Source: Gnetum montanum (taxonomy: Eukaryota > Streptophyta > Gnetopsida > Gnetales > Gnetaceae). From it: a stretch of 64,000 bases of DNA. The position numbers and the translations under genes are program-made. Position 1 is the first letter of the stretch; every line of letters begins with the position of its first letter. The notes under the pieces are model-generated. The model did not search any database. It was not told where the DNA came from and saw nothing but the letters and a program-made list of their open reading frames with translations. The stretch spans positions 493,705 through 557,704 of the forward strand of contig MNCI01004594.1 of NCBI GenBank assembly GCA_015680685.1. Reading direction: 5' to 3'. Positions 47,554 through 59,479 of this stretch are shown here, one piece after another.

Positions 47554-49013
47554 ATGACCTGCAAAGAATGATAGAACAAGACCAACTAGTGATCGACACG
47601 GCAAGTCAATCCAACACAGACGATGCCTCCTATATCATAAACTACATTAGCATAGGTGGCAAGCCCAAACCTATGCAACAACCTTTTTTCATCTGTATGC
47701 CTCCTAACAAGGCAAAGGTCCCCGTAGCCTCCACAAGCAAGAGGCCTCCCTTTGTTATCAAAGTGCCACCTCAAGCACTCACAACATCCTTTGTGGTCAA
47801 GGTTCCAAACCAACCATCCGCTAAGATGTTAAACTAGCATGATGCAGCAACAACAACCGCTAAGCAACCTTTCATCATCAAGGTGGCATAACGAGTTGGT
47901 CACACAACAACTCCTAAACTACCCTTTGCTATAAGGGTGCCACAACGTGATGGCCCCTCACTTACCTAAAGCCCAACAATGGGCAATGTCTTAATCTCTC
48001 CTCCCTCGAGGGTCGACCCCACTAGCAGCCCAAGGAGGCCTACCAAATGGCAACACAAGAGGACAAATGAGTACCTTGCAACCCCCATGGCCAAAGCATA
48101 GGTCATAGCTAGCAAGAAACAACCAAACACTGGGGCCCCTACCCCCAAGCAGGCCAAGCAAACTAAGCCCAATTCCGCTTTGTAAGAGATCTGTCTCTCA
48201 AGCCACATGGAGGAAGTCAAGGCCAACACAACGACTAATGACAAGGACTTCATACTTGCACTAATCTAGGTGAAACAAATTCTCAAGCAAAATAATACAA
48301 CGTTGAGCTTGTACAACCTAGTCATGACTTCATCTGCTCACTACCAAGCATTGGCCCAAATCCTGGCATCCATTCCTATTACAGAAGACATCCCTACAAA
48401 TGAGGCATCCATCCATGTAATGATGTTGCCCCCTACACCACAAGAATCGAGTTCAACATCCCTAATGTCCTATGACAATGCAGTCAAAGTCAACCCTAAA
48501 TGAGGGGAGGTCACTATACCTCCACTATTCATTAACATATGTGTTGGGCAATGCAACATCTGTAAAGTGCATGTCGATGATGGTGTAGCATCAAACATGG
48601 TCATGTACTCTATCATCGACAAACTAGCCCTAGCAGATGAAATTGGGCCAACCAAAATCATGTGTCTAAAATCCTTCAATGGATAACGTGTCATAGTCAA
48701 GGGTACAATCAACTGAGCCTTCGTGGTAGGAGATCAATTCCCCACTAGTGCAGATTTCCCTATCATAAAGGAGATGCCAAGTTACAACATGATTCTAGGC
48801 AGGCCTTGGCTAGCCCAACTAAGGGCCATCTCCTCTCCCATCCACCAAGAAATTCACCTTCCATACAAAGGTGGTCAAGTTATCATCCATGGTGATAACA
48901 CTTCCTCTTCGATTATCCATAACATAGACATGGCACAAGTTTCAAAAGTGGAGTTGCTTGGTGGTACACCTACGACAACCAATGTAGTGCCTAAGGCTAA
49001 CACATCCAAATGA
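47554..49013 (+). pseudogene. B2 gag C-terminus and protease, broken
   Basis: It continues gag after insertion C (RMIEQDQLVIDTASQS, matching B1 IQWMIDEGKLVLDES), then a Pro/Thr-rich linker, NTTLSLYNLVMTS shared with B1, and protease with VHVDDGVASNMV near 48570, NMILGRPWLAQLRAISS near 48790 and HQEIHLPYKGGQVIIHGD. The Asp of the active site survives, but stops lie between the halves. Nothing of pol follows. Confidence 0.8.
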
Positions 49014-49339
49014 GTGGTTGAAGCTAATAGCCTCCCAGAGAATCCTAAGCCTTGCATGCTCACTAATCCACACCTGATTAGGAAGCAGCTATGTGACCAA
49101 GACTTTCCCTTGGCCAAAAATGTGCTAGGTGCCTGCCTACCCTTTGCCTCCATTGGCCATGCATTTTTAGTTTTTTCTTGGGTTGCATTTATTCATGCAT
49201 TTACATTGCACCTACTTGCCTAGTTTACACACTACTTCACTTTGTTTACGCATTTCTACTTTGTTTACACATTCATCTACTTAGCTTATGCATTGCATTT
49301 GAAAAACATCAAAAACACATAAAAAAAACTACAAAAACA

Positions 49340-49860
49340 CATGGCCTGAAAAGGCCTTAAACTAGCCTATGGCCTAAAATTATCAATTTTTTCACTGCTT
49401 TACTTTCATTCATGCATTTCAACTCTATTTACAATGGGTGTTTCTTGATGTTGTTTTCTTTCTAGTTGATTTTTGCAGGATCTTGCAGTCACACAACATG
49501 ACTACATATGCAACATCGCACCTTACACAAGCAAGGTAAGCACTAGTTCGCTATGGCTATAAACTAGCACTGATAGTCCGCTATGACTATAAACTAGCAC
49601 AAATCATCCTTGGGTCATGACGTTAAACTAGCACAACAGCTCATCCTTGGATCATGACGTTAAACTAGAAAAACAGCTCATCCTTGGGTCATGACATTAA
49701 ATTGGCATAACATCCACTATCCACTACGACATTAAACTAGCATCCAATAGTCCACTAGGACTATAAACTAGCACATAACAGTCTACGAGGATCTTAAACT
49801 GTGTTCATAGTCTGTCAAGACTTTAAACTGGTATGTTGCTTATCTGATTCAAACACTTGT
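49340..49860. repeat. Hairpin-type tandem units in B2
   Basis: One 'ggcctgaaaaggcc' type unit near 49343-49377 resembles B1 array 3. From about 49545 to 49835 there are about ten units ending 'taaactagcac' (complement of gtgctagttta) with cores such as gtcc-gctat-gact, resembling B1 array 1. In B1 these two array types are 10 kb apart, with pol and the antisense gene between them. Confidence 0.75.
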
Positions 49861-50956
49861 CATTGGTGAAATCCTTAGGAGCACTCACAGCATCATCGCC
49901 TCCCATCATTTTTGTGATCTTTTGCAGCACTTTTCATTAGTGTGGCCTTTAGAGGACTCACAGCATCATCACCCTGGCACCTTCACTGGCTTCTTGAGCA
50001 TTTGAAACTGGCACAACATTTGACACATTTACTGCATCTTCGCATCTAGCACCTGCAGCATCTTCACATCTAACATTTGTACTTTCATTTCACGTTGTGT
50101 GGTTTTCTTGTCTTCTTAGAGTTGTGTTTGTAGAACGAAACCTCAGAGGTGGTTGTGCAGAGATGCATCTCATTGTAGCAGCAAGTCACCACATTACTCG
50201 GATGTGCATAATTGGACTAGTTAGGCCACTCAAAAGTGCACATCCCCCTCATCCCTATTACAGCCTATCCACATCCACTCCATCATCCCATATCCTCTCA
50301 TCTTCCACATACTCATGATTACACATCCCTGGGATGCATATACACTATGATGCATATGGCATTCTCTTCACATCAACTATAGAACCTATGGTTGATGTAA
50401 CATAACTCATCCTATGGGGAGCCTCTGTTGCGTGGTTAAAGCCTAGGTGGATGTAACATGAATCATCCCTGAGAAACAAAGCCCATCTTCTCAATGATCA
50501 ACTTATAGCTAACATTTAGTAGTAAGCCAAACCCAAAGAACGTTTTCCTCAAAACCCAAAAAAAAGAGTGGGGAAAACACATCCCCAAGAAAATTAACGC
50601 TATAGCTTTGCAATTGGCCCAACCCTGGATCAACTTTGACACTCTCATAAGCACTCTAATGAGATGAGAGGTCAACATTTCAGGGGTGAACCACTTCATG
50701 CCATGATCACTGTCAAACATAGTGAATTTGCATCTTACATCATGATCCACTATTTGCATTTCATTCCCACAGTTCAAATTTCATCTCTCTAGCATTGCCT
50801 ATATCCCTTTGTCCTATAGCATAACATTATTTCCATGTCACTCTTGAGCATGGTAAAATGACATTCGATCTTGTGCCGACGAGTGATGTTGGTGACATGT
50901 CTACTATGGTGTTTTGTAATTCTTTGTTGATGTCTCTCGAGCCACTCCTCAAGACG
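49861..50956. other. B2 3' untranslated region
   Basis: No coding module is recognised. The last 100 bp (gagtgatgttggtgacat ... ttctttgttgatgtct) match the same place in B1. Confidence 0.5.
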
Positions 50957-50960
50957 TCAA

Positions 50961-50974
50961 CAAAGAGGGGCCAT
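50961..50974 (+). other. B2 polypurine tract
   Basis: caaagaggggccat directly precedes the 3' LTR start TGAAACACC; it is nearly identical to the B1 tract. Confidence 0.8.
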
Positions 50975-52421
50975 TGAAACACCATAAAATTTTGGGTCTC
51001 AACATCTTGACTACAAATTTGGCTAAGTGTCAAAACAATTAACATGTCACGCTGCATAGCGTAGCATAGCATAGCACCCTATTACACTATGTAGTGTATC
51101 ACAGCATAGCACCCTGTTACGCTATGTAGTGTAGCACAGCGTAACACCCTGTTATACTACACAGCGTAGCACCTTGTTACACTATGTAGCGTAGAGCAAC
51201 GTAGCACCCTGTTACACGACATAGCGTAGCACCCTGTTATGCTGTGTAGCATAGCGCAATGTAGCACCTTGTCACATGTAGTAGACAGTGGACAGGCATA
51301 ATAGAAAGTGGATGGGCTCAGTAGACAGTAGATAGTGCACAATAGATAGTAGACAATGTGCAATAGACAGTGGACAGGTGTAGTAGATAGTGGATGAGCA
51401 TAGTAGATAGTGTCCTATGTCCCATGCATGACATGGGACGAGCACAGTAGATAGTAGTAACTAGCATCCCGTGTACCATGCGTAGCACGGGACGAGTGCA
51501 GTAGACAGTAGCAACCAGCATTCTGTGTACTACGCGTAACATAGGACGAGTGCAATAGATAGTAGCAACCAGCATCCCATGTCCCACATGTAACATGGGA
51601 TGGGTATAATAAACAACATCCTGTGTCTCACACCTAACATGGGATGAGCGTAGCAGCTAGCATCTCGTGGTCCCACCCACTGCACTGCCATGTGACACCT
51701 GATTCGCATTTTGGACTAACCCTAGCACTATAAATACCCCTATGCCCTGTTTCAAGGGGGTGGAATGGGCTTTCATTTTTCACCAAGGAGGCATTTGGCA
51801 CTTTGGCATCTTGGCACTTATCTCTGTGGGAAACCAAGACCCAAAGCACCCCACACTAGCAAAGAGGCACAGCTACACTCCACGATACACTACAGCCCAA
51901 TTGCAACCCAGTAGAACCTCACATGGTACATCGTAGCTACCAACCCGATAGGCATGGTTCAACACAATGAGCACTAGACTTCACAGCCTAACACCATCGA
52001 GGTTGTGACTGTGCTCCCATTGCACCTATTATACATTGTGTATACCTTTGTAAATTAGATATGCTCCCCCAATTTTAGGGTGATGCATTTTCTCTCCCAA
52101 GCTCGTATTTTATTCTACTACATCACACATGTTGCATTATTGTGTGTTTGTGCATGCTTGTTATCTTGGTTACATACTTTAGTATGTTTCTACTGTTGTG
52201 TGTGCCACATTTTCTTTTGGTCCAACCTCCACACATCACACTCTAAGATCACTTTTCGTAATCGGTTATTTGACACCGCGTAAGTCCCTATCTAATCGAC
52301 CATAACGTTTAGGGCACCCCATTTCAAATTTCTCTAGCATGGCCTTCACACAAATTTAGGGTTAGGCTGTACACTCGATGACTTCTCAGTGTTCCACCCA
52401 TCGATGTTTTTGGACGTCACA
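50975..52421 (+). repeat. B2 3' LTR
   Basis: It starts TGAAACACCATAAAATTTTGGG and ends GACGTCACA. The TATA box is at 51728-51736. It contains the same three arrays as the 5' LTR in the same order. About 12 of 98 sites differ between the LTRs in one stretch around the TATA box, so B2 looks older than B1, or has evolved faster there. Confidence 0.9.
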
Positions 52422-52426
52422 ATGAC

Positions 52427-54050
52427 CATCATGATCGATATTCAAGACACTTTAATATAGAAGATGAGGAATATGAACAAAGGGATAAAAGAGAGGATTA
52501 AGAAAGATATGAGCACAAAAATGGTTACCAATAAAATAAATCATATGAACCCAACCATGATGATGAACCCCTCATGGAAAATCGAAGCACATGAGGGATA
52601 GATAAATCAAATAGCTAGATATGAATAACATGCCAAGATTTGAAGGTGGCTATAATGTTGATCTACTACATCACCTTCAAGCTTTCCATGATGCCTACAT
52701 CCTCCAAAATATCAAAAGTAATTGAAAAAAATTGAAGATGTTTCCAAGAACACTTGTAAAAGAGGTTGAAAGCTGGTACAAGTCACTAGATCTTGAATCA
52801 ATCAAATGCTAGAGAACCATGCTTGAACTTTTCAATGATAAATATCAAACCTATTCACAAGTGTTCAACCTAAGAGAACAAATCCAAGGATGGATGTAAG
52901 GAACTCATAAGACTCTTAATGCAACAATGGGCAGATACTATTCATTGCTGCATAGATACCTATGCCACATATTTTCATCAAGGAAATAGCTTAGGCATAT
53001 TGTAGATGGGCTATAGAGCAAAACCAAAGAGACTCTTGGGGTTTACGCCCAAGGTAGGTTATCAAAAATGATTGTCCATCGCATCCAAAGACAAATCAAC
53101 TAAGTGGAAAATGAGGAAGGTTATCTAAGAAAGAGGGAATCAGCTAAAGAGTATAACAAAGATCCATTAATTCAAAAAAGAGATGCATGATAATACATAA
53201 GAGGAGAAATCCTTGAGTCAAACCATCTAGAAAAAGACTCTACCAATCCAAAAATATTTAAGTGACCTCACAACCAAAGTAGAGAAAATGTGGGATTCTG
53301 TTAATGAAAAATTTACAACTACATTAAAGATTATGGAGGAAAGAACCAAGCAAGCCTTTGGAAAAGGAAAAGACAAGAGGAAAAAGAAAGAATTTGGATG
53401 AAAATGTAAAGTTTCTTCAATGGTTGAGTGCTCACACACTAGCTTCACAAATGAGGAAGGTTGTACTGTGTGTCAATACAAACATCCAAGGGGTGTTGCC
53501 TAGTCATGAAACATCTACAAGAGATGGTAGCATACACACTCAACTCAAAATTTGTTAAAACATATATGCCCAAACAATTACCTTATCCTTAAGGTAAATA
53601 TCAACAAAACCTTCAACCAATGGATTATCCCAGTGGAGCTTTGCCATGGCTATAGGAGCACTATTATCAACAGTGGCAACAGCCTCAATTGTGGGCTATG
53701 CCACCACTTTGCTAACAATATCCATATAGACAACCAAATCCATATTGATATTTTGTTCAATGTCTTGTATCACCTAGTAATGCAACTATTCAGATCCCAC
53801 AATACTATCCAATAGAATACCATAGATTGATGCTACCAAAGACTGATCCAAACTCATATGTGCATCAACCAATAGCTAGTCATTTTAAACAGCACCTAAA
53901 TCCTCTACCACCAATGCCACCTCTTGTTATGCAAGGGGAATTTCCCTCACAACCACAGCAAAAGAGTGCTATGAGGTTAATTAATATGCATCGGGAGATG
54001 GTTACTTATGAGTCTCAACCCAGGAAATGACCATTCTTCAAAACGAGTCT
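52427..54050 (+). pseudogene. Element A gag, 3' part, broken
   Basis: It resumes after the second ATGAC. A gag core is visible near 52730-53050: MFPRTLVKEVESWYKSLD, ELFNDKYQTYSQVFNLREQI, TMGRYYSLLHRYLC and RHIVDGL, the usual capsid order (length-of-chain, trp-tyr motif, 'F..KY' motif). It is followed by Lys/Glu-rich sequence and a Gln/Pro-rich linker near 53830-54010. Many stops and frame changes. Confidence 0.7.
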
Positions 54051-54189
54051 AGAAAAAACTCAATGGATGGGATACACGTCTACTTCTACCCCATCTACAT
54101 CACGTTCTTCTCAAAATAGCAAGCTTCCAACTTTATCATAATCAAATTTCACCACTATCATGCTCATCAGATAGTAACTCATTGGATTA

Positions 54190-54600
54190 AGGTAAGGGAT
54201 CTTCCAAAGAAAACAACTTATCTAGGAAGTCCATTAGTTTATCTCCAAATAGCAAGACAAAAATTATGCAAAGCTCTATTGGATTCTGGATCCAAAATAA
54301 ACCTAATATCTCATGACATGTATCACACCTGGAACCTACCACCACTAAAGAAAAGTAACATTTGCTTAGAGCATGCAAACCAGTCAATCATAGTTCCACT
54401 TGAACAAGTGGATGATGTAATTGCTACCATCAGTAGCTAGTCCTACCCTATTGATTTTCTAGTTATTCACATGGGGAAAAACAAGGGAAAATTCTCAATT
54501 ATCATGGGAAAAGCCTAGCTTAGCACCATGAATGCTAAGCTTCAAATTCATGATTTGTCCTTGGGAATTTCCAAAGAAGATGAGGCCAAAATCATACAAA
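54190..54600 (+). pseudogene. Element A protease, broken
   Basis: ALLDSGSKINLIS is the retropepsin active site (D-S-G). It is followed by NQSIIVPLEQVDDVIATIS, YPIDFLVIHMG and FSIIMGKA, the segment order of Athila proteases, in which the usual GRPFL strand has become GKA-stop. Two in-frame stops. It would process the element polyprotein. Confidence 0.75.
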
Positions 54601-54923
54601 TATGAAGACTTTCGTGTATCGCATATAATGATAACAAGTGCAGTTGCGTGCAAAGAATCTAGGCTATCAAATGAGAAGAGACTAAGGCATGCAATAGATG
54701 TGTCAAAATATGATGTGCGCAAAATTATCTATATGTAGCAGCCACCCAACAAGAGGGCATCTAGTGGCTGATTACGAGTGAAGAAACTCAATCCAACAAG
54801 TACATGAAACCTAAAGAACAAATCATCAGTACCTACATTGTAGAAATAAATAAGTTAGAATAGCTAAGAAAAGGGCACTCCTATCCTCAAAACAATCCAA
54901 AAGAATAAATAGACTATAGATAC

Positions 54924-56330
54924 TTGGAGATCCTAAACACAATGAAATTAGAACCAGTAGATTTCAATGTCCTATCAACAACATTAGAATATGCACTTTT
55001 GAATAACAAAAAGCTAGTGATTATCAACACCAACCTAGATAAAAAACAAAAAAGGAAACTACTGGAAGTGCTTAACAAATGCCTTGTAGCATTAGCATGT
55101 TCCTATGACAAGATCACGAGAATTGATTCACAAATTTGTCAACACCATATTTATATTGATCCAACAATCAAACCAAAACATCAACCTCAACAAAGGCTCA
55201 ATCCTAATCTCATGGATGCATTCAAGAAAGAATTGGAAAAGTTGCTAAAGGCAGGATTCATCTATCCCATTTCAAATAGTGAATGGGTCAATCCTTTAGT
55301 CATAGTTCCACAGAAGGGGGGCAAATGGCATGTTTGCATTAACTTCCTAATGTTGAACTCAAACACATTTAAGGATGGCTTCCCACTGTTGTTTGTTGAT
55401 CAAGTCTTGGATACAATTTCAAGACATGAGTATTATAGTTTTCTAAATGGGTACAATAAATACAATCAAATCCACACTACACTTGCAAACCAAAAGAAAA
55501 CCACGATAACCAATCCATGGGAAACATTTGCTTACAAAAAAATGCCTTTCAATCTTTGCAATGCACCAGCAACCATCCAAAGATTAATTTTATGTATCTT
55601 CTAAAAGTATATAGGTAATGATATTGAAGTCTTTATGGATGATTTTTCCACATACGTGCTAGATTTCAAACAAGCACTAGACCGATTGGAATAGATACTT
55701 AAAATATGTGTTCAAACCGATCTGAAGCTCAATTGGAAAAAGAGCCATCTCATAGTCCAAGAAGGCATAGTGCTAGGACATAAAATCTCCCAAAAGGATA
55801 TAGAGGTATATCCCAAATAGATCAAAGTCATCCAAAACATCACTCAACGACCATACACAGTGAAAGATGTAATATCCTTTCTAGGCCATATAGGATACTA
55901 TAAGAGATTCATCAAAAAAATTTCAAAGATAGCCAAACCATTTGTAGAACCCACGAAGAAGGATGCATCCTTCAAGTGGACTAAGTCATGTGAAAAGTCA
56001 TTTAAAGCTTTGAAGTAGAAATTAGTAGAAATAGCAATCCTCCAAGCTTCAGATTCATCAAGACCTTTTCATATCATGACTAATGCTTCCAACTATGCAC
56101 TTGATGTAATACTAACACAACTTGATGATCAGAAGAGACCATACTACATACACTATGCTAGCAGGAGCATCACCAAAGCATAGTTAAATTACACCACAAC
56201 TAAAAAGTAGCTAATGGTCTTGTTGTACACACTTGAATGATTTAGACATTATGTGCTCAGTTACCAAATCTATTCTAAGAGTGATAAGATGGCTTTTTTT
56301 TCTTCAAGAGTTTGAAATCACGATGATTGG
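54924..56330 (+). pseudogene. Element A reverse transcriptase and RNase H, broken
   Basis: The first 226 codons (54924-55604) are open: KKQKRKLLEVLNKCLVAL linker, LNPNLMDAFKKELEKLLKAG, FIYPISNSEWVNPLVIVPQK, GFPLLFVDQVLD, MPFNLCNAPATIQR. A stop follows, then active site EVFMDDFS (near 55630), LNWKKSHLIVQEGIVLGHK, FLGHIGYYKRFI and the RNase H start FHIMTNASNYALDV, where the first catalytic Asp of the usual TDAS is Asn. Further stops after KA and KK. These segments are very close to Athila RTs as I know them. Confidence 0.88.
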
Positions 56331-56450
56331 TAAGAAAGGAATAGAAAACATAGTAGCTAATCATTTACCAAGGTTGAAATTAGATTCAAACAATCGAGTA
56401 GAACCTTTATCAAATCAATTCCCCAACGAGGATCTATTTACCAAACAATA

Positions 56451-57560
56451 ATGGTTGTAGATTCAACAAGAAAGCCCTGGACCATAAAGTACTTGACTTA
56501 TCTCATAACACAAGAGCTTCCTATTAAATGGAATAGGAAACAACATGAGCAATTCCTTCACAAAGCCAAACAGTACATGGAAATCAATGGAAATTTGTAC
56601 AAGATTTGTGCAGATAGGCTTGCTAGATGGTGTGTGCTATATTATGACCAACAAAGAGTTTTAAAGGATGCCCATGAATGCCCATGTGGTGGCCACTATG
56701 TAGGGCAAAGAATAGCACTCAAACTACTGATGGTAGGCTACCTTTGGCCTACTTTATTTAGAGATGTCCACATTTTTGCACAATCTTGTGAATGTTGCCA
56801 AAGGGATGTAGGAATTATGGCTAGATATGAGGGGCCACAGCATTAGATATAGTCACTAGAGCCTTTTGATATCTAGGAAATTGATTGTATGGGGTCCATT
56901 CAATCGATGTCAAATGGAAAAGCATATAATATTATGACTATGGATTACTGCACAAAGTGGGTAGAGGCAGTAGCAGTAAAAAATTGTACAATAAAGAAAG
57001 CTACCAAATTTTTCCAACAACATGTGGTGAACAAATTTGAAGTACCAAGAATGCTTATATTAGATAACAAGACTCATTTCACAGGTGCTACATTTAAGAA
57101 ACTCATGCAACAACTTGGGGTGAACCATAAGCTAACAACACCATATCATCCACAAGAAAATGATCAAGCTGAAGTAACTAACCACAAAATTACTAGGATA
57201 CTCACTAGGGCAGTTAGTAGGGTTATAAGAGATTGGAGTACTAAATTAAATGATGCTCTATGGGCCTATAGGNCGATTGGAGTACTAAATTAAATGATGC
57301 TCTATGGGCCTATAGGACACCTTGGAAACTACCTATAGGGTGCACACCCTATGAGTTGATCTATGGCAAGTTGCTAACGCTTCCAATTCAGACAGAGCTT
57401 CACACTTTAGCTACTACTAATGAACTTGATCTTAATCTAAGTTTAGCCAAAAAGGAACATCTAATGAACCTTAATCTTTTAGATGAGAATCGGCTAGTAG
57501 CACTTATGGGTAGTGAAGTCCACAAGTATTACTCCAAACTTAGGCATGATTAATGAATAA
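56451..57560 (+). pseudogene. Element A integrase, broken
   Basis: The zinc domain has HECPCGGHY and QSCECCQR (H-H-C-C). The core has EIDCMGS (first Asp), LILDNKTHF (second Asp) and ENDQAEVTNHKI (Glu). WSTKLNDALWAYR and the TPYELIYGK block follow, split by an assembly join at 57273. Stops occur before the core (near 56844-56875). The tail after 57560 shows an HYN-P-HL-type motif in pieces. It is typical for the Athila branch. Confidence 0.85.
57231..57316. other. Assembly join: 42-bp duplicated around a single N
   Basis: 57231-57272 and 57275-57316 are identical (gattggagtactaaattaaa and 22 more), with 'nc' between. The reading frame of the integrase would be continuous with one copy. This is most likely an unmerged overlap between contig ends, not biology. 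Confidence 0.9.
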
Positions 57561-57899
57561 GGCATGTAACCATACAACCAAGTGACAAGGTTCTTTATTA
57601 TAATCCTAGTCATTTACCCCATAAAGCTAAATTTCAAACACTTTGGGAGGGATCCTACAATGCACATGTCACTTATCCATATAGTGCCTTACATATCCAC
57701 CACCCATCCAGTCCACATAAGATCATTCTTGTCAATATCCAACAAGTCAAACCATATTATGAATATTCAAAAGAGTCTACCCAACCAACCCACCAATCTT
57801 CTACTTATTCTACCTTCTGTTTACCTAATCTTAATAATAGTCATGGGCGAGTTAATTTTGAACCACAGGTACCTTACTGAATTTTTTCATTTTCTTTAA

Positions 57900-59475
57900 T
57901 TTTTCACATTCTTTAATATTTTCTTATTCTTTAATACTTTTAATTTCCTAAATTTTTTGGCATTCTTTTAAATTTTTTTGAATTCTTTGACATATTCTAT
58001 TATTTTAACATTTTTTAAATTTTTAGTATCTTTTTCATTTCCTTCATACTTTGTTTTCATACCTTTTGTAAATATGTTTGATTACTAATAATACACATTA
58101 CAAATAAAGGAAAGATGTAGTCTAATAAAGTGAAGATTTCTTTATGCTATCTAGTCATAAGGGACTAATTATTTGAATAGTGATCCCACATCATCCATCC
58201 ATCCATTCAATTAATAAGAGGTTCTTACCATGGTCCTAAGGATATTCTTTTCCAGCATACAACTAAGAATAAACTTTTGATCATTATGCCTAGACAAGAA
58301 GAGTGAAAAACCAAGTGGGAATGTAAAGGGTGTGACATCAAGGGGATTTGTGGATTCTTCTAGATTATTGTTGTGAATTCTATTATGTTGCTAAGGTTGT
58401 ATTATATCCTTGTAAATCTAATGAAACATGGAAGTAAGAGTAAAATAAGTGCTACCTTGAAAGGTTGACACAAAAAAAAATAAAAGAGCACAAAATAAAT
58501 TTCTAGGGGTCCCACTAAAAAGACATGTTACCCATGCCTAAAGGTAGGTAGCTTCTCAAAAATCTAAAAAATAAACAAAGTTCCATAAATAAACTTCTCC
58601 CTTGGACAATATGCCAAGTGAAAATACTCATGCAACATTGATAGTCTTACAATTGTAACCCTAAGAGATGACATGATGCGATGTCACTAAATGGTGGTCT
58701 GGACTTGGTTTGAATCCTGGACAGAAAGGCTAGTGATTACTTTAACCACTAATAAAACACAAGAATTCATTGTGCCTATGGTAAGACACCTCACATCTCG
58801 ATTTTTGCAATCCCTTCTAAGTCCATTTCATCTCACTATTTGAATACTCATAACTTATGGTTTTGAGTACCATAGCATTATTTTCTCAATTTGGTGGTAC
58901 TAACATGTGTGTTTTTCTAAACATGTATGCATTACATCCAACTTCTTAAGTGCATAAGGACACTTTTAGGTGTGGTTATACAAGGGCATTATGGGCTAGA
59001 GCTTACTTTGGAAAGGACTCACTTGTATAATTATTGTACCTTATACCTACCAAGAAATTTCACATCATCTTAAACCTTCTAGCATCAACAAACATTAATA
59101 AAAATTCCCATATCATTTAAACTATCCATTCTAGCCGGATATTTCTTCTCTACAAACTTCCAATAACAACCTTTTGATAAAAATATGCATATCTCTATCA
59201 TCCAAACCCTCTAAGCAACCTTAAAACCTTCCAAAAATCCAAAAGAATCAATTTTTCCTATCATACCCTTAAGAAAAGTGCAAATTTTTGGGCTCTGATA
59301 TCAAGTCCCTGACGTTAGGTCCACATCAATATCAGGTCCTCAATGTCGATTCCCCAAATTATAAGAAGATATTGTAGCCCTAAGAGTTGAACAAAGAGAT
59401 CCAACATAATTTATTACACTTAACCAAATAGAGCAATTCAAAACTAAATAGATGAATAACCTAATCAAGAAAAAT
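57900..59475. other. Element A spacer after integrase, nothing recognised
   Basis: T-rich sequence (57870-58080), then AT-rich DNA without coding signal. A tRNA-like block lies on the minus strand at 58692-58755 (tagtggttaaag ... ggattcaaacc). At 59291-59302, gctctgatatca resembles a reversed initiator-Met primer site with one mismatch, but no LTR is seen next to it. Confidence 0.45.
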
Positions 59476-59479
59476 AAAT

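Larger units (their letters stand above)
40274..52421 (+). mobile_element. Element B2: Tat/Ogre-like derivative with gag-protease only
   Basis: It is inserted in element A gag with a perfect ATGAC duplication (40269-40273; 52422-52426). LTRs are 1526 bp (40274-41799) and 1447 bp (50975-52421). The LTR start, primer site, purine tract and gag-protease match B1, so both belong to one family. RT, RNase H, integrase and the antisense gene are all missing: protease at about 48900 is followed by hairpin units and then the 3' end. It carries the 2973-bp insertion C. It could have moved only with enzymes from a B1-like helper. Confidence 0.9.

Noticed and set aside
59291-59302. Reversed initiator-Met primer-binding site (gctctgatatca)
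   Set aside because: One mismatch and no LTR end next to it; too short to support an element.
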